A stretch of 34,449 nucleotides of DNA, taken from NCBI GenBank assembly GCA_021159235.1, contig JAGGSF010000102.1, positions 1-34,449 on the forward strand, written 5' to 3'. Below are positions 1 through 5,938 of the stretch, piece after piece; position 1 is the first letter of the stretch; each line of letters starts with the position of its first letter. Source of the stretch: Deltaproteobacteria bacterium. Its GTDB lineage: Bacteria; Campylobacterota_A; Desulfurellia; JAGGSF01. The position numbers and the translations under genes were made by a program. The notes under the pieces were generated by a model. That model was not told the DNA's origin and did no database searches. It saw only the letters and a list, made by a program, of their open reading frames with translations.

Positions 1-34
1 GGCATCCTGTTTTACCTTCGTTATACAATAAATC
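1..34. repeat. Imperfect direct repeat, copy 1 (cut by window edge)
   Basis: This stretch resembles 952-983. Over the first 29 aligned positions about 24 match, with one single-base gap. The shared core is GGCAYCCTGTTT followed by a TTATACA block. Read on the minus strand, the block contains TATAAC at 25..20, matching TATAAT in the other copy, so the repeat may carry a promoter pointing left, out of the window. The left end may extend past the edge. Confidence 0.5.
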
Positions 35-47
35 TATTTTCTAAAAA

Positions 48-701
48 TCATTCTGTATTCCAATAGGCTTTAGCAATTATTTTTGTAACATCTTCAAATA
101 GCTCCTTGTAATTTTCTATAGGTTTGATTAAATAAGGTTCGTCTTCTATCTTCTCCGGTAAATTTGTAAATTTTCTCTGAATTACATACTCAATACCCTC
201 TATTCCAAACTTCTCCCTTACCTTTTTAAACCCCCATAGAATATAATCCCTCCCTTTTTCCTTTAATATAAAATAAATATCCATTATATCTTTAACCTCG
301 TTTCTGTCGGCTAAAGCGGCAAGCTTGTTAACAAAAATGTCTTCAAAGCTATCTACCCACAAATCTCCAACCTTTCTTCTCGGAGCAACATTTTTGAAAG
401 GATAGAAGGTGAACTCAACTTTTAAGGATTCATCAGGAGATGAAATTAGAAAAAGCCTTCTGTCGTATATTGCTTCGTAATTTATTTTTTTTATTTCGGC
501 TATAGAATGCAGGAAAGATAGTATTGCATTTATGTCTAAGGCTGTTTTATTGTCTGTAAAGAAATCAAGGTCATAAGAGCGGCGATGTTGTAAATAGACA
601 TAAGATAAAGCTGTGCCACCAGTGAAATAAAAGTGTTTTGATAATTCAGATTTTCCAAAGTATGCTAAAAATTGTTTTTGAATCTTTGTCAATATATTCA
701 A
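48..701 (-). CDS. AbiEii/AbiGii-family nucleotidyltransferase (putative toxin)
   Basis: A 217-aa protein of the AbiEii nucleotidyltransferase family (formerly DUF1814). Members are usually toxins of abortive-infection or toxin-antitoxin pairs, and some transfer nucleotides to tRNA. Seen in the sequence: G28-G29-T30 followed by the metal-binding D44-L-D46, then K94-V-E96, then a motif III-like stretch K126-L-A-A...R133...K137-D138-x-x-D141. This matches the order of the family's conserved motifs. The start is TTG at 701, which overlaps the stop of the upstream gene as TTGA, with a GAGGGTG ribosome site about 8 bases before it. The partner is not a recognisable AbiEi antitoxin. The family is clear. 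The toxin role is inferred from the pairing, and the cellular target is unknown. Confidence 0.85.
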   Translation of the reverse strand: MNILTKIQKQFLAYFGKSELSKHFYFTGGTALSYVYLQHRRSYDLDFFTDNKTALDINAILSFLHSIAEIKKINYEAIYDRRLFLISSPDESLKVEFTFYPFKNVAPRRKVGDLWVDSFEDIFVNKLAALADRNEVKDIMDIYFILKEKGRDYILWGFKKVREKFGIEGIEYVIQRKFTNLPEKIEDEPYLIKPIENYKELFEDVTKIIAKAYWNTE

Positions 702-913
702 TCCAATACACCCTCTTTTATCAATTTGTAATAGAATTTGATGAGTTTCTTGTTTGCTTTAGGAATGCTGAGTTTATCAAGATGCCTGTAAAGTTCAATG
801 ACTGTTTTTTTATCTCTCCCTACCTGTGGAAAAAATAAAGCTATTCTCTCTAATCTTTTTAACTTGGAAACCTTCTTATAATCCCAGAAAATAGCATTTT
901 GTTTTTTCTTCAT
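698..913 (-). CDS. Small protein paired with AbiEii nucleotidyltransferase (putative antitoxin)
   Basis: A 71-aa, Lys/Arg-rich protein that I cannot assign to a named family with confidence. It begins with lysines and a FWDY motif near residues 9-12. The rest looks helical and could form a small helix-turn-helix. It is the first gene of a two-gene minus-strand operon, and its stop overlaps the nucleotidyltransferase start by 4 bases, so the two are probably translationally coupled. By position it is the likely antitoxin or autoregulator. No good ribosome site is visible before its ATG. An alternative is a small substrate-binding subunit of the nucleotidyltransferase. Confidence 0.6.
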   Translation of the reverse strand: MKKKQNAIFWDYKKVSKLKRLERIALFFPQVGRDKKTVIELYRHLDKLSIPKANKKLIKFYYKLIKEGVLD

Positions 914-951
914 TTTTTAGCAGTCTTTTGAATCCCCGGCATCTAAAACCA

Positions 952-983
952 GGCACCCTGTTTACTTTTATTATACATTATTC
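952..983. repeat. Imperfect direct repeat, copy 2
   Basis: This is the second copy of the repeat at the left window edge, 951 bp away. The two copies bracket the small-protein/AbiEii pair. It lies in the intergenic region upstream of the pair and contains the -10-like box listed separately. The repeat may be a shared promoter of neighbouring modules or a trace of a small mobile unit. Confidence 0.5.
970..975 (-). promoter_or_regulatory. Possible -10 box for the AbiEii pair
   Basis: On the minus strand this reads TATAAT, preceded by TG. It sits about 57 bases upstream of the ATG of the 71-aa gene. No good -35 hexamer lies 16-18 bases further upstream. The equivalent position in repeat copy 1 reads TATAAC. 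Confidence 0.35.
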
Positions 984-1086
984 ATTTTAAAAAACCATAA
1001 TTTTTCATTCTTTATTTTAGCATATTCATTCAAAAGGTTTTAACGACTGCTTCTGGTTTGCAGGCCAAACATCTTAAGTGTTTGAC

Positions 1087-1115
1087 TTGACAGAGACAGG
1101 TATTTTTACTAAATT
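1087..1115 (+). promoter_or_regulatory. Promoter of tRNA-Lys
   Basis: TTGACA at 1087-1092 is followed by a 17-base spacer and TAAATT at 1110-1115 (4 of 6 matches to the -10 consensus). The -10 box ends only 7 bases before the mature 5' end of tRNA-Lys at 1123. Transcription would therefore start within a base or two of the mature tRNA. Confidence 0.5.
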
Positions 1116-1122
1116 CTTCAGT

Positions 1123-1198
1123 GGGCTGCTAGCTCAGCTGGTAGAGCAACGGACTCTTAATCCGTGGGTTGGGGGTTCGAGTCCCCCGCAGCCTACCA
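1123..1198 (+). tRNA. tRNA-Lys(CTT)
   Basis: A full cloverleaf is visible. The acceptor GGGCTGC pairs with GCAGCCT (the first pair is G-U). The D arm is GCTC/GAGC, the anticodon stem is ACGGA/TCCGT and the T arm is GGGGG/CCCCC around TTCGAGT. The loop CTCTTAA gives anticodon CTT, which reads AAG. The 3' CCA is encoded at 1196-1198. It has its own promoter and stands 111 bp upstream of the tRNA-tuf operon. Confidence 0.96.
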
Positions 1199-1268
1199 TT
1201 ATTTTGTTATTAATTAATAGAAACGTTTGTTTTTGTGGGTTTTTTGATATAAATCTCTGTAGCATTGG

Positions 1269-1296
1269 TTGACATTTATGTTTTTTTGGATATAAT
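1269..1296 (+). promoter_or_regulatory. Consensus sigma70-type promoter of the tRNA-tuf operon
   Basis: TTGACA (1269-1274) and TATAAT (1291-1296) are both perfect consensus hexamers, separated by 16 bases. The predicted start is about 1303, a few bases before tRNA-Thr at 1310. It is the only perfect-consensus promoter I noticed in the window and is the probable main promoter for the four tRNAs and tuf, perhaps also for the genes beyond. Confidence 0.85.
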
Positions 1297-1309
1297 TCCA
1301 ACGCTTAAA

Positions 1310-1381
1310 GCTGGCGTAGCTCAAGGGTAGAGCAGCTGATTTGTAATCAGCAGGTTGGGGGTTCAATTCCCTTCGCCAGCT
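1310..1381 (+). tRNA. tRNA-Thr(TGT)
   Basis: The acceptor GCTGGCG pairs with CGCCAGC. The anticodon stem GCTGA/TCAGC encloses loop TTTGTAA, giving anticodon TGT (codon ACA). The T stem GGGGG/CCCTT contains G-U pairs. The discriminator is T1381 and CCA is not encoded. It is the first gene after the consensus promoter and corresponds by order and anticodon to E. coli thrU. Confidence 0.95.
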
Positions 1382-1391
1382 CTTTTAAGTA

Positions 1392-1474
1392 GGGGAGGTT
1401 CCCGAGCGGTTAAAGGGGGCAGACTGTAAATCTGTTGGCGTATGCCTTCGGAGGTTCGAATCCTCCCCTCCCCA
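1392..1474 (+). tRNA. tRNA-Tyr(GTA)
   Basis: A class II tRNA with a long variable arm. The acceptor GGGGAGG pairs with CCTCCCC, and the T arm is GGAGG/CCTCC. The anticodon loop CTGTAAA gives GTA. The variable region after the anticodon stem forms a hairpin between GGCG and TGCC. CCA is not encoded. It corresponds to E. coli tyrU by position. Confidence 0.95.
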
Positions 1475-1480
1475 CTATAG

Positions 1481-1553
1481 GCGGGAATAGCTCAGCTGGT
1501 AGAGCACGAGCCTTCCAAGCTCGGGGTCGCGGGTTCGAAGCCCGTTTCCCGCT
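1481..1553 (+). tRNA. tRNA-Gly(TCC)
   Basis: The acceptor GCGGGAA pairs with TTCCCGC, the D arm is GCTC/GAGC and the anticodon stem is CGAGC/GCTCG. The loop CTTCCAA gives anticodon TCC. The T loop is TTCGAAG. The discriminator is T and CCA is not encoded. It corresponds to E. coli glyT by position. Confidence 0.96.
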
Positions 1554-1557
1554 TTTG

Positions 1558-1630
<73 letters not shown>

Positions 1631-1636
1631 TATAAA

Positions 1637-2844
1637 TGTAAGGAGGATTTTATGCCAAAGGAAAAGTATGTGCGTAAGAAACCCCATGTGAACATAGGCA
1701 CGATTGGGCATGTGGATCATGGAAAAACAACACTTACTTCAGCTATTACCAGGGTTTTAGCTACTAAGGGATTGGCAAATTATATAGGTTATGATGAGAT
1801 AGATAAGGCTCCTGAGGAAAAAAGCAGAGGGTTGACCATCAACATTGCTCATATTGAGTATGAAACGGAGAACAGACACTATGCACACATTGATTGTCCC
1901 GGTCATGCGGATTATGTTAAGAATATGATTACTGGTGCAGCCCAGATGGATGGAACGATACTGGTAGTCTCTGCTGCAGATGGTCCTATGCCACAAACCA
2001 GAGAGCATATAATTTTAGCCCGTCAGGTAGGGGTGCCTTATATAGTTGTGTTTTTAAACAAAACAGATATGGTAGACGACCCAGAATTGATAGACCTGGT
2101 AGAGATGGAGACCAGAGAGCTTTTAACCAAATACGGTTATCCTGGAGATGACCTGCCGGTTATAAAAGGGTCTGCCTTAAAGGCTCTGGAAACACCGGAA
2201 GGTGAGGAAAATGAACATACCAGGGCGATCTGGGATCTGTTGAAGGCGGTGGATGAGTATATAAAGACACCGGTAAGGGATGTTGACAAACCCTTCCTTA
2301 TGCCTATTGAGGATGTATTTACCATCTCTGGAAGGGGAACGGTGGTCACAGGCAGGGTGGAAAGAGGAATAATTCGTCCCGGGGACGAGGTGGAGATGGT
2401 AGGATTTAGACCTACCAGAAAAACGGTGGCAACATCCCTGGAGATGTTCAGGAAAATACTGGATGAAGCGAGGGCAGGAGACAACGTTGGAGTGCTGTTG
2501 AGAGGAGTAAAGAGAGACGAGGTGGAGAGAGGAATGGTGCTGACCAAACCAGGATCCATTACTCCTCATACTAAGTTCAAGGCACAGATTTATGTTTTAA
2601 CCAAGGAAGAAGGTGGAAGGCACACACCATTCTTTACAGGATACCGTCCTCAATTCTTTGTGCGGACAACGGATGTAACAGGAGTAATAAAACTACCTGA
2701 AGGGGTAGAGATGATCATGCCTGGTGATAATGTTGAGATAGAAATAGAGCTTATTGCTCCTATTGCTTCTGAGGAGGGAACACGGTTTGCTATAAGGGAA
2801 GGTGGAAAGACAGTGGGTGCTGGTGTAATTACCAAGATTCTGGA
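1637..2844 (+). repeat. Long direct repeat covering tuf, copy 1
   Basis: Compared by eye, this block matches 17584-18791 base for base (1208 bp, offset 15947). The identity begins 15 bases before the ATG, includes the Shine-Dalgarno, and stops one base before the stop codon. There this copy reads GAG-TAG and the other reads GAA-TGA. This is the pattern expected of recent gene conversion. Confidence 0.9.
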
Positions 2845-2848
2845 GTAG
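1652..2848 (+). CDS. tuf: Elongation factor Tu, copy 1
   Basis: A 398-aa GTPase that delivers aminoacyl-tRNA to the ribosomal A site. Visible motifs are G1 GHVDHGKTT (residues 19-27), the effector region with RGLTIN, G3 DCPGHADY, G4 NKTD (usually NKCD) and G5 SALKALE, followed by the two beta-barrel domains ending in KILE. I chose ATG 1652 because AGGAGG lies 5 bases upstream and the protein then has the family's usual N-terminus. The reading frame is also open upstream, but that part is tRNA. It is the last gene of the tRNA-tuf operon, and rpmG starts 4 bases after its stop. The encoded protein is identical to copy 2 at 17599. Confidence 0.98.
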   Translation: MPKEKYVRKKPHVNIGTIGHVDHGKTTLTSAITRVLATKGLANYIGYDEIDKAPEEKSRGLTINIAHIEYETENRHYAHIDCPGHADYVKNMITGAAQMDGTILVVSAADGPMPQTREHIILARQVGVPYIVVFLNKTDMVDDPELIDLVEMETRELLTKYGYPGDDLPVIKGSALKALETPEGEENEHTRAIWDLLKAVDEYIKTPVRDVDKPFLMPIEDVFTISGRGTVVTGRVERGIIRPGDEVEMVGFRPTRKTVATSLEMFRKILDEARAGDNVGVLLRGVKRDEVERGMVLTKPGSITPHTKFKAQIYVLTKEEGGRHTPFFTGYRPQFFVRTTDVTGVIKLPEGVEMIMPGDNVEIEIELIAPIASEEGTRFAIREGGKTVGAGVITKILE

Positions 2849-2852
2849 ATAT

Positions 2853-3002
2853 ATGAGGGAAATAGTTCGTCTTGCCTGTGATGAGTGTAAGAGAATAAAT
2901 TATACAACGAAGAGAAACAAGAAAGAGAAAAAAGAAAAATTGCATCTTAGGAAGTTTTGTCCATTTTGTAGAAAACATGTAATACACAGAGAGGTGAAGT
3001 AG
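2853..3002 (+). CDS. rpmG: 50S ribosomal protein L33, zinc-binding type
   Basis: A 49-aa protein of the large subunit, located near the E site. Two CxxC pairs (C9/C12 and C36/C39) form the zinc ribbon of the C+ type of L33. The family pattern of a basic middle and a short RKFCPFC-like motif is clear. It starts 4 bases after tuf. Its TAG stop (3000-3002) uses the first two bases of the tRNA-Trp gene, so 5' maturation of that tRNA would cut through this stop codon. Confidence 0.93.
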   Translation: MREIVRLACDECKRINYTTKRNKKEKKEKLHLRKFCPFCRKHVIHREVK

Positions 3003-3077
3003 GCCAGTAGCTCCAATTGGTAGAGCGGCGGTCTCCAAAACCGCAAGTTGGGGGTTCGAGTCCTCCCTGGCCTGCCA
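3001..3077 (+). tRNA. tRNA-Trp(CCA)
   Basis: The acceptor AGGCCAG pairs with CTGGCCT and the D arm is GCTC/GAGC. The anticodon stem GCGGT/ACCGC encloses CTCCAAA, giving anticodon CCA. The T arm is GGGGG/CCTCC. Discriminator G and CCA are encoded at 3074-3077. The 5' end overlaps the rpmG stop by two bases. The final A is the first base of the upstream ATG of secE. A tRNA-Trp next to secE is common in bacteria, but sharing bases on both sides is unusually tight. Confidence 0.96.
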
Positions 3078-3274
3078 TGAGTATGGATATTGTGGATAAG
3101 GTGAAAAGATTTTTATTAGAAGTTCGCAGTGAGATGAAGAAGGTTGTGTGGCCAGAGAAGAGGAATCTTTTCTCGGCAACAATAGCGGTGGTTATATTTA
3201 TAATTGTTGTTACTGTGATTTTGAGCGTGTTGGATTACATTTTTTCTGTATTGGGAGGATTGATTTTCAAGTAA
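3077..3274 (+). CDS. secE: Preprotein translocase subunit SecE
   Basis: The small clamp subunit of the SecYEG channel, 65 aa. It has an amphipathic N-terminal helix with the conserved VVWPEKR motif (about residues 22-28) and one membrane segment near residues 35-60. ATG 3077 shares its A with the tRNA-Trp CCA end. A second in-frame ATG at 3083 would remain if the tRNA were cut out. Neither has a recognisable ribosome site, because the tRNA acceptor lies where it would be. The frame is open further upstream but only through tRNA. The stop overlaps nusG as TAATG. The gene is certain; the start is not. Confidence 0.9.
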   Translation: MSMDIVDKVKRFLLEVRSEMKKVVWPEKRNLFSATIAVVIFIIVVTVILSVLDYIFSVLGGLIFK

Positions 3275-3813
3275 TGGAAGAGGCAAAATGGTATGCTATT
3301 CATACTCAAGCAGGGTTTGAAAAGAGAGTAAAAGAGAGTATAGAAAAAGAGGCAGAATTGCTGGGCTTTAAGGATAAAATAGAAGAGGTGCTTATTCCAG
3401 TAGAAGAGGTTGTTGAGATAAAAAAGGGTGAAAAGAAGATAAGAGAGAAGTGTTTATATCCGAGTTATGTGTTTATAAAAGCTCATTTTGACAACGCTCT
3501 TTTTGATGTTATAAGAAAATTGACCCATGTAACAGGATTTGTGGGTAGTAAGGAAGAACCTGTTCCTTTGAGCGATGAGGATATAGATCTGGTTTTTGAG
3601 AGGTTGAAAAAAGCCAAAGAGGCTCCCAGACCAGCGGTTTCTTTCAAGCAAGGCGATAAAGTGAGGGTTACAGATGGTCCGTTTACCGATTTTGTGGGCA
3701 CAGTGGAGGAAGTGGATTTAGATAAAGCGCGCTTAAAAATAATGGTGAGTATATTCTGTCGTTCCACGCCAGTGGAGTTGGATTATAATCAAGTGGAGAA
3801 AATAGAGGGGTAA
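3274..3813 (+). CDS. nusG: Transcription termination/antitermination factor NusG
   Basis: A 179-aa factor that binds RNA polymerase at the clamp and links it to Rho or the ribosome. The N-terminal NGN domain begins with [14 protein letters not shown] and includes YPSYVFI and THVTGFVG. The C-terminal KOW domain begins at [11 protein letters not shown]. The usual Gly in the IFGR-TPVEL motif is Cys here ([10 protein letters not shown]). I chose ATG 3274, which overlaps the secE stop. A longer in-frame extension from 3148 lies wholly within secE and does not look like NusG. Confidence 0.96.
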   Translation: MEEAKWYAIHTQAGFEKRVKESIEKEAELLGFKDKIEEVLIPVEEVVEIKKGEKKIREKCLYPSYVFIKAHFDNALFDVIRKLTHVTGFVGSKEEPVPLSDEDIDLVFERLKKAKEAPRPAVSFKQGDKVRVTDGPFTDFVGTVEEVDLDKARLKIMVSIFCRSTPVELDYNQVEKIEG

Positions 3814-3817
3814 AGTG

Positions 3818-4240
3818 ATGGAAGAAGTTGTAGCTACCGTTAAGTTGCAAATACAGGCAGGAAAAGCATCTCCTGCACCGCCTGTAGGACCAGCGCTGGG
3901 TCAGCATGGGATAAATATTATGGATTTTTGTAAGAAGTTTAATGAACAGACAAAAGATAAGGGTGATTACACTATTCCTGTGGTGATTAAGCTCTATAAG
4001 AATAGAAGTTTTTCTTTTGTTACAAAGACGCCTCCTACATCTGAGCTTATAATGAAAGCACTGAAGATAGAAAAAGGTTCTTCTATGCCGAATAAAACTA
4101 AGGTGGGAAAACTCTCAAAAAAGGATTTGGAGAATATTGCTCGAATGAAGTTGCCGGATTTGAATACAAGGGATATAGAAAAGGCGATGAAGATTGTTGC
4201 CGGTACTGCACAGAATATGGGTGTCGAGGTAGAATTATGA
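3818..4240 (+). CDS. rplK: 50S ribosomal protein L11
   Basis: A 140-aa protein of the GTPase-associated centre that binds 23S rRNA helices 43/44 and is the site of thiostrepton sensitivity. The N-terminal signature with [13 protein letters not shown] is near residues 21-33, and the C-terminal rRNA-binding half ends in GTAQNMG. ATG 3818 is chosen. A GTG one codon upstream (3815) is also possible. Only 4 bases separate it from nusG, leaving no space for a leader that L1 could bind. It overlaps rplA by 4 bases. Confidence 0.97.
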   Translation: MEEVVATVKLQIQAGKASPAPPVGPALGQHGINIMDFCKKFNEQTKDKGDYTIPVVIKLYKNRSFSFVTKTPPTSELIMKALKIEKGSSMPNKTKVGKLSKKDLENIARMKLPDLNTRDIEKAMKIVAGTAQNMGVEVEL

Positions 4241-4926
4241 AAAGGGGTAAAAAGTACTTGCAAGCTCTGGAAAAATATGATCAATATAAGGAATATTCGC
4301 TGGAAGAAGGGATAAAGATATTAAAAGACATTGCTTATGCAAATTATGATGAGGCGATAGAGGTTTCCATGCACTTGGGTGTTGATCCGAGACATGCGGA
4401 CCAGATGGTCAGGGGTACGGTGGTGTTGCCTCATGGGTGTGGTAAATCTGTTAGGGTGTTGGTTTTTACTAAAGGAGAAAAGGTGAAAGAAGCAGAGGAG
4501 GCGGGTGCGGATTATGTTGGTGGAGAGGATATGGTAGAGAAGATAAAGGGTGGATGGTTGGAGTTTGATAAGGTAATTGCGACACCGGATATGATGTCTG
4601 TAGTGGGAAGGATAGGCAAGATATTAGGTCCAAGGGGACTCATGCCCAGTCCGAAATTAGGAACGGTAACATTTGATGTGAAGGGAGCCATAGAGAGGGC
4701 TAAGGCAGGAGAGATAGAGTTTAGAGTGGACAAAACGGCTAATATTCATGCCTCCGTTGGCAGAAAATCCTTTGATGTTGAAAAGTTGAAGGAAAATATA
4801 CAGGCCTTTTACGATTCGGTTGTGAAAGCAAAGCCTGAGGCGGCAAGAGGAAAATATATAGAAACACTTTATTTAAGTGCAACTCATTCTCCTTCCGTGA
4901 AGATTAAGGTGGGAACGGTCAGATGA
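4237..4926 (+). CDS. rplA: 50S ribosomal protein L1
   Basis: A 229-aa protein of the mobile L1 stalk at the E site. The signature stretch around [19 protein letters not shown] lies near residues 127-145. Length is normal for the family (about 230 aa). The start overlaps the rplK stop as ATGA, so the two are probably translationally coupled. In E. coli L1 represses its own operon through the leader ahead of rplK; no such leader exists here. Confidence 0.97.
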   Translation: MKRGKKYLQALEKYDQYKEYSLEEGIKILKDIAYANYDEAIEVSMHLGVDPRHADQMVRGTVVLPHGCGKSVRVLVFTKGEKVKEAEEAGADYVGGEDMVEKIKGGWLEFDKVIATPDMMSVVGRIGKILGPRGLMPSPKLGTVTFDVKGAIERAKAGEIEFRVDKTANIHASVGRKSFDVEKLKENIQAFYDSVVKAKPEAARGKYIETLYLSATHSPSVKIKVGTVR

Positions 4927-4937
4927 GGAGGAAAAAT

Positions 4938-5486
4938 TTGGAAAGCAAAAGCATGGGGGAAAAAAGAGAAGTAGTAGAGAGGTTGAAAGAAGATGTAAAT
5001 AGGTGGCAGATTGTTGTTCTTTCTGATTTTTCTGGTATGAGTGTAAAAGAAATGGAAGATGTGAGGGAGGCATTGAAGGAAACGGGCGGCGGTTTTCGTG
5101 TTGTGAAAAACACAATTATAAAAAGAGTCTTAAAAGATACGGTGTTTAATGGGCTTGTGGATAAAATCTCAGGTTCTAATGCCATAGCTTATACCGAAAA
5201 AGACCCTGTTAATTTGATTCAAGCACTGGTAAAAAAGGTGAAGAGTTGTGAAAACTTGAAGATTAAATCTGGTGCATTTGAAAAGAAATTGCTTTCTTTG
5301 AATGATATTGAAGCAATTGCTACTCTTCCACCAAGAGAGGTTCTCACCGCACAACTCTTGTCCATGTTAAATGCACCACTGTCCAATTTTATGAATGTGT
5401 TTAATGGTATTTTGTTGAGATTTATTTATGTTTTGAAAGCCTGTGAGAAAAAAGATAGGACTTTAGGAGGTAAAGGGAATGCCTGA
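4938..5486 (+). CDS. rplJ: 50S ribosomal protein L10
   Basis: L10 (P0) anchors the L7/L12 dimers on the stalk base. Family features include [30 protein letters not shown] and the C-terminal L12-binding helix around [20 protein letters not shown]. Start choice: TTG 4938 has a perfect AGGAGG 6 bases upstream and gives 182 aa. An in-frame ATG at 4923 overlaps the rplA stop but lacks a good ribosome site, and another ATG lies at 4953. There is no room for an L10 mRNA leader. It overlaps rplL by 8 bases. The gene is certain; the start is a judgement. Confidence 0.93.
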   Translation: MESKSMGEKREVVERLKEDVNRWQIVVLSDFSGMSVKEMEDVREALKETGGGFRVVKNTIIKRVLKDTVFNGLVDKISGSNAIAYTEKDPVNLIQALVKKVKSCENLKIKSGAFEKKLLSLNDIEAIATLPPREVLTAQLLSMLNAPLSNFMNVFNGILLRFIYVLKACEKKDRTLGGKGNA

Positions 5487-5859
5487 TGTTACCAAGGAAG
5501 ATGTTATCAAGTTTATTGAGAACATGACTGTTCTGGAGATGAGTGAGTTTATTAAAGAGTTGGAAGAGCATTTTGGAGTGAGTGCCCAGCCGGTGGTTGC
5601 TCAGGCCGCTCCAACTCAAGCAACTGAAGAGGCAAAGCCTGAAGAGAAAACCGAATTCGATGTTGTGTTGAAGGAGGTTGGTCAGAAAAAGATTCAGCTT
5701 ATAAAAACAGTGAGGGAGATTACAGGTTTGGGATTGAAAGAGGCGAAGGAGTTAGTGGATAAAACCCCTGTTAAGGTGAAGCAGCATTTGTCCAAAGAAG
5801 AAGCAGAAGCTGTTAAGTCTAAAATAGAAGAGGCTGGAGCTACTGCTGCAATTGAATAA
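5479..5859 (+). CDS. rplL: 50S ribosomal protein L7/L12
   Basis: A 126-aa multicopy stalk protein that recruits translation GTPases. The N-terminal dimerisation helices are followed by an Ala/Pro/Gln-rich hinge (about residues 37-54) and the conserved C-terminal domain with [22 protein letters not shown] and [13 protein letters not shown] strong ribosome site (AGGAGG) lies inside the end of rplJ. It is followed by an intrinsic terminator, as expected for a gene needed in several copies per ribosome. Confidence 0.98.
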   Translation: MPDVTKEDVIKFIENMTVLEMSEFIKELEEHFGVSAQPVVAQAAPTQATEEAKPEEKTEFDVVLKEVGQKKIQLIKTVREITGLGLKEAKELVDKTPVKVKQHLSKEEAEAVKSKIEEAGATAAIE

Positions 5860-5878
5860 ATCTTACTTTTTATAGGTG

Positions 5879-5914
5879 GGGAAGAGGTCTTGAGACCTCT
5901 TCCCTTATTTTTTT
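5879..5914 (+). terminator. Intrinsic terminator/attenuator between rplL and rpoB
   Basis: A perfect inverted repeat, GGGAAGAGGTCT (5879-5890) and AGACCTCTTCCC (5893-5904), forms an 11-bp stem with a four-base loop. It is followed by TTATTTTTTT. It lies 19 bases after the rplL stop, inside the 79-bp rplL-rpoB gap. Partial termination here would lower rpoBC transcription relative to the ribosomal proteins, as at the E. coli rplL-rpoB attenuator. Confidence 0.9.
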
Positions 5915-5938
5915 GCACTGAGATGAGGTGAATAGAAT

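Noticed and set aside
1067-1083. Interrupted palindrome AAACA-t-CTTAAG-TGTTT upstream of the tRNA-Lys promoter
   Set aside because: It could be an operator, but it is short, imperfect and AT-rich, has no second copy at the other promoter and does not overlap the -35/-10 boxes except at its very end.
1208-1219. Palindrome TATTAATTAATA after tRNA-Lys as a terminator
   Set aside because: It has no G-C pairs and no adjacent T-run of useful length, so a stable terminator hairpin is unlikely.
2137-2569. Antisense reading frames of 130-140 codons in tuf, repeated in copy 2
   Set aside because: They are shadows of the conserved EF-Tu coding sequence; identity between the copies follows from the tuf repeat.
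3148-3273. N-terminal extension of NusG
   Set aside because: The extension is out-of-frame reading of secE; NusG homology begins at the ATG at 3274.
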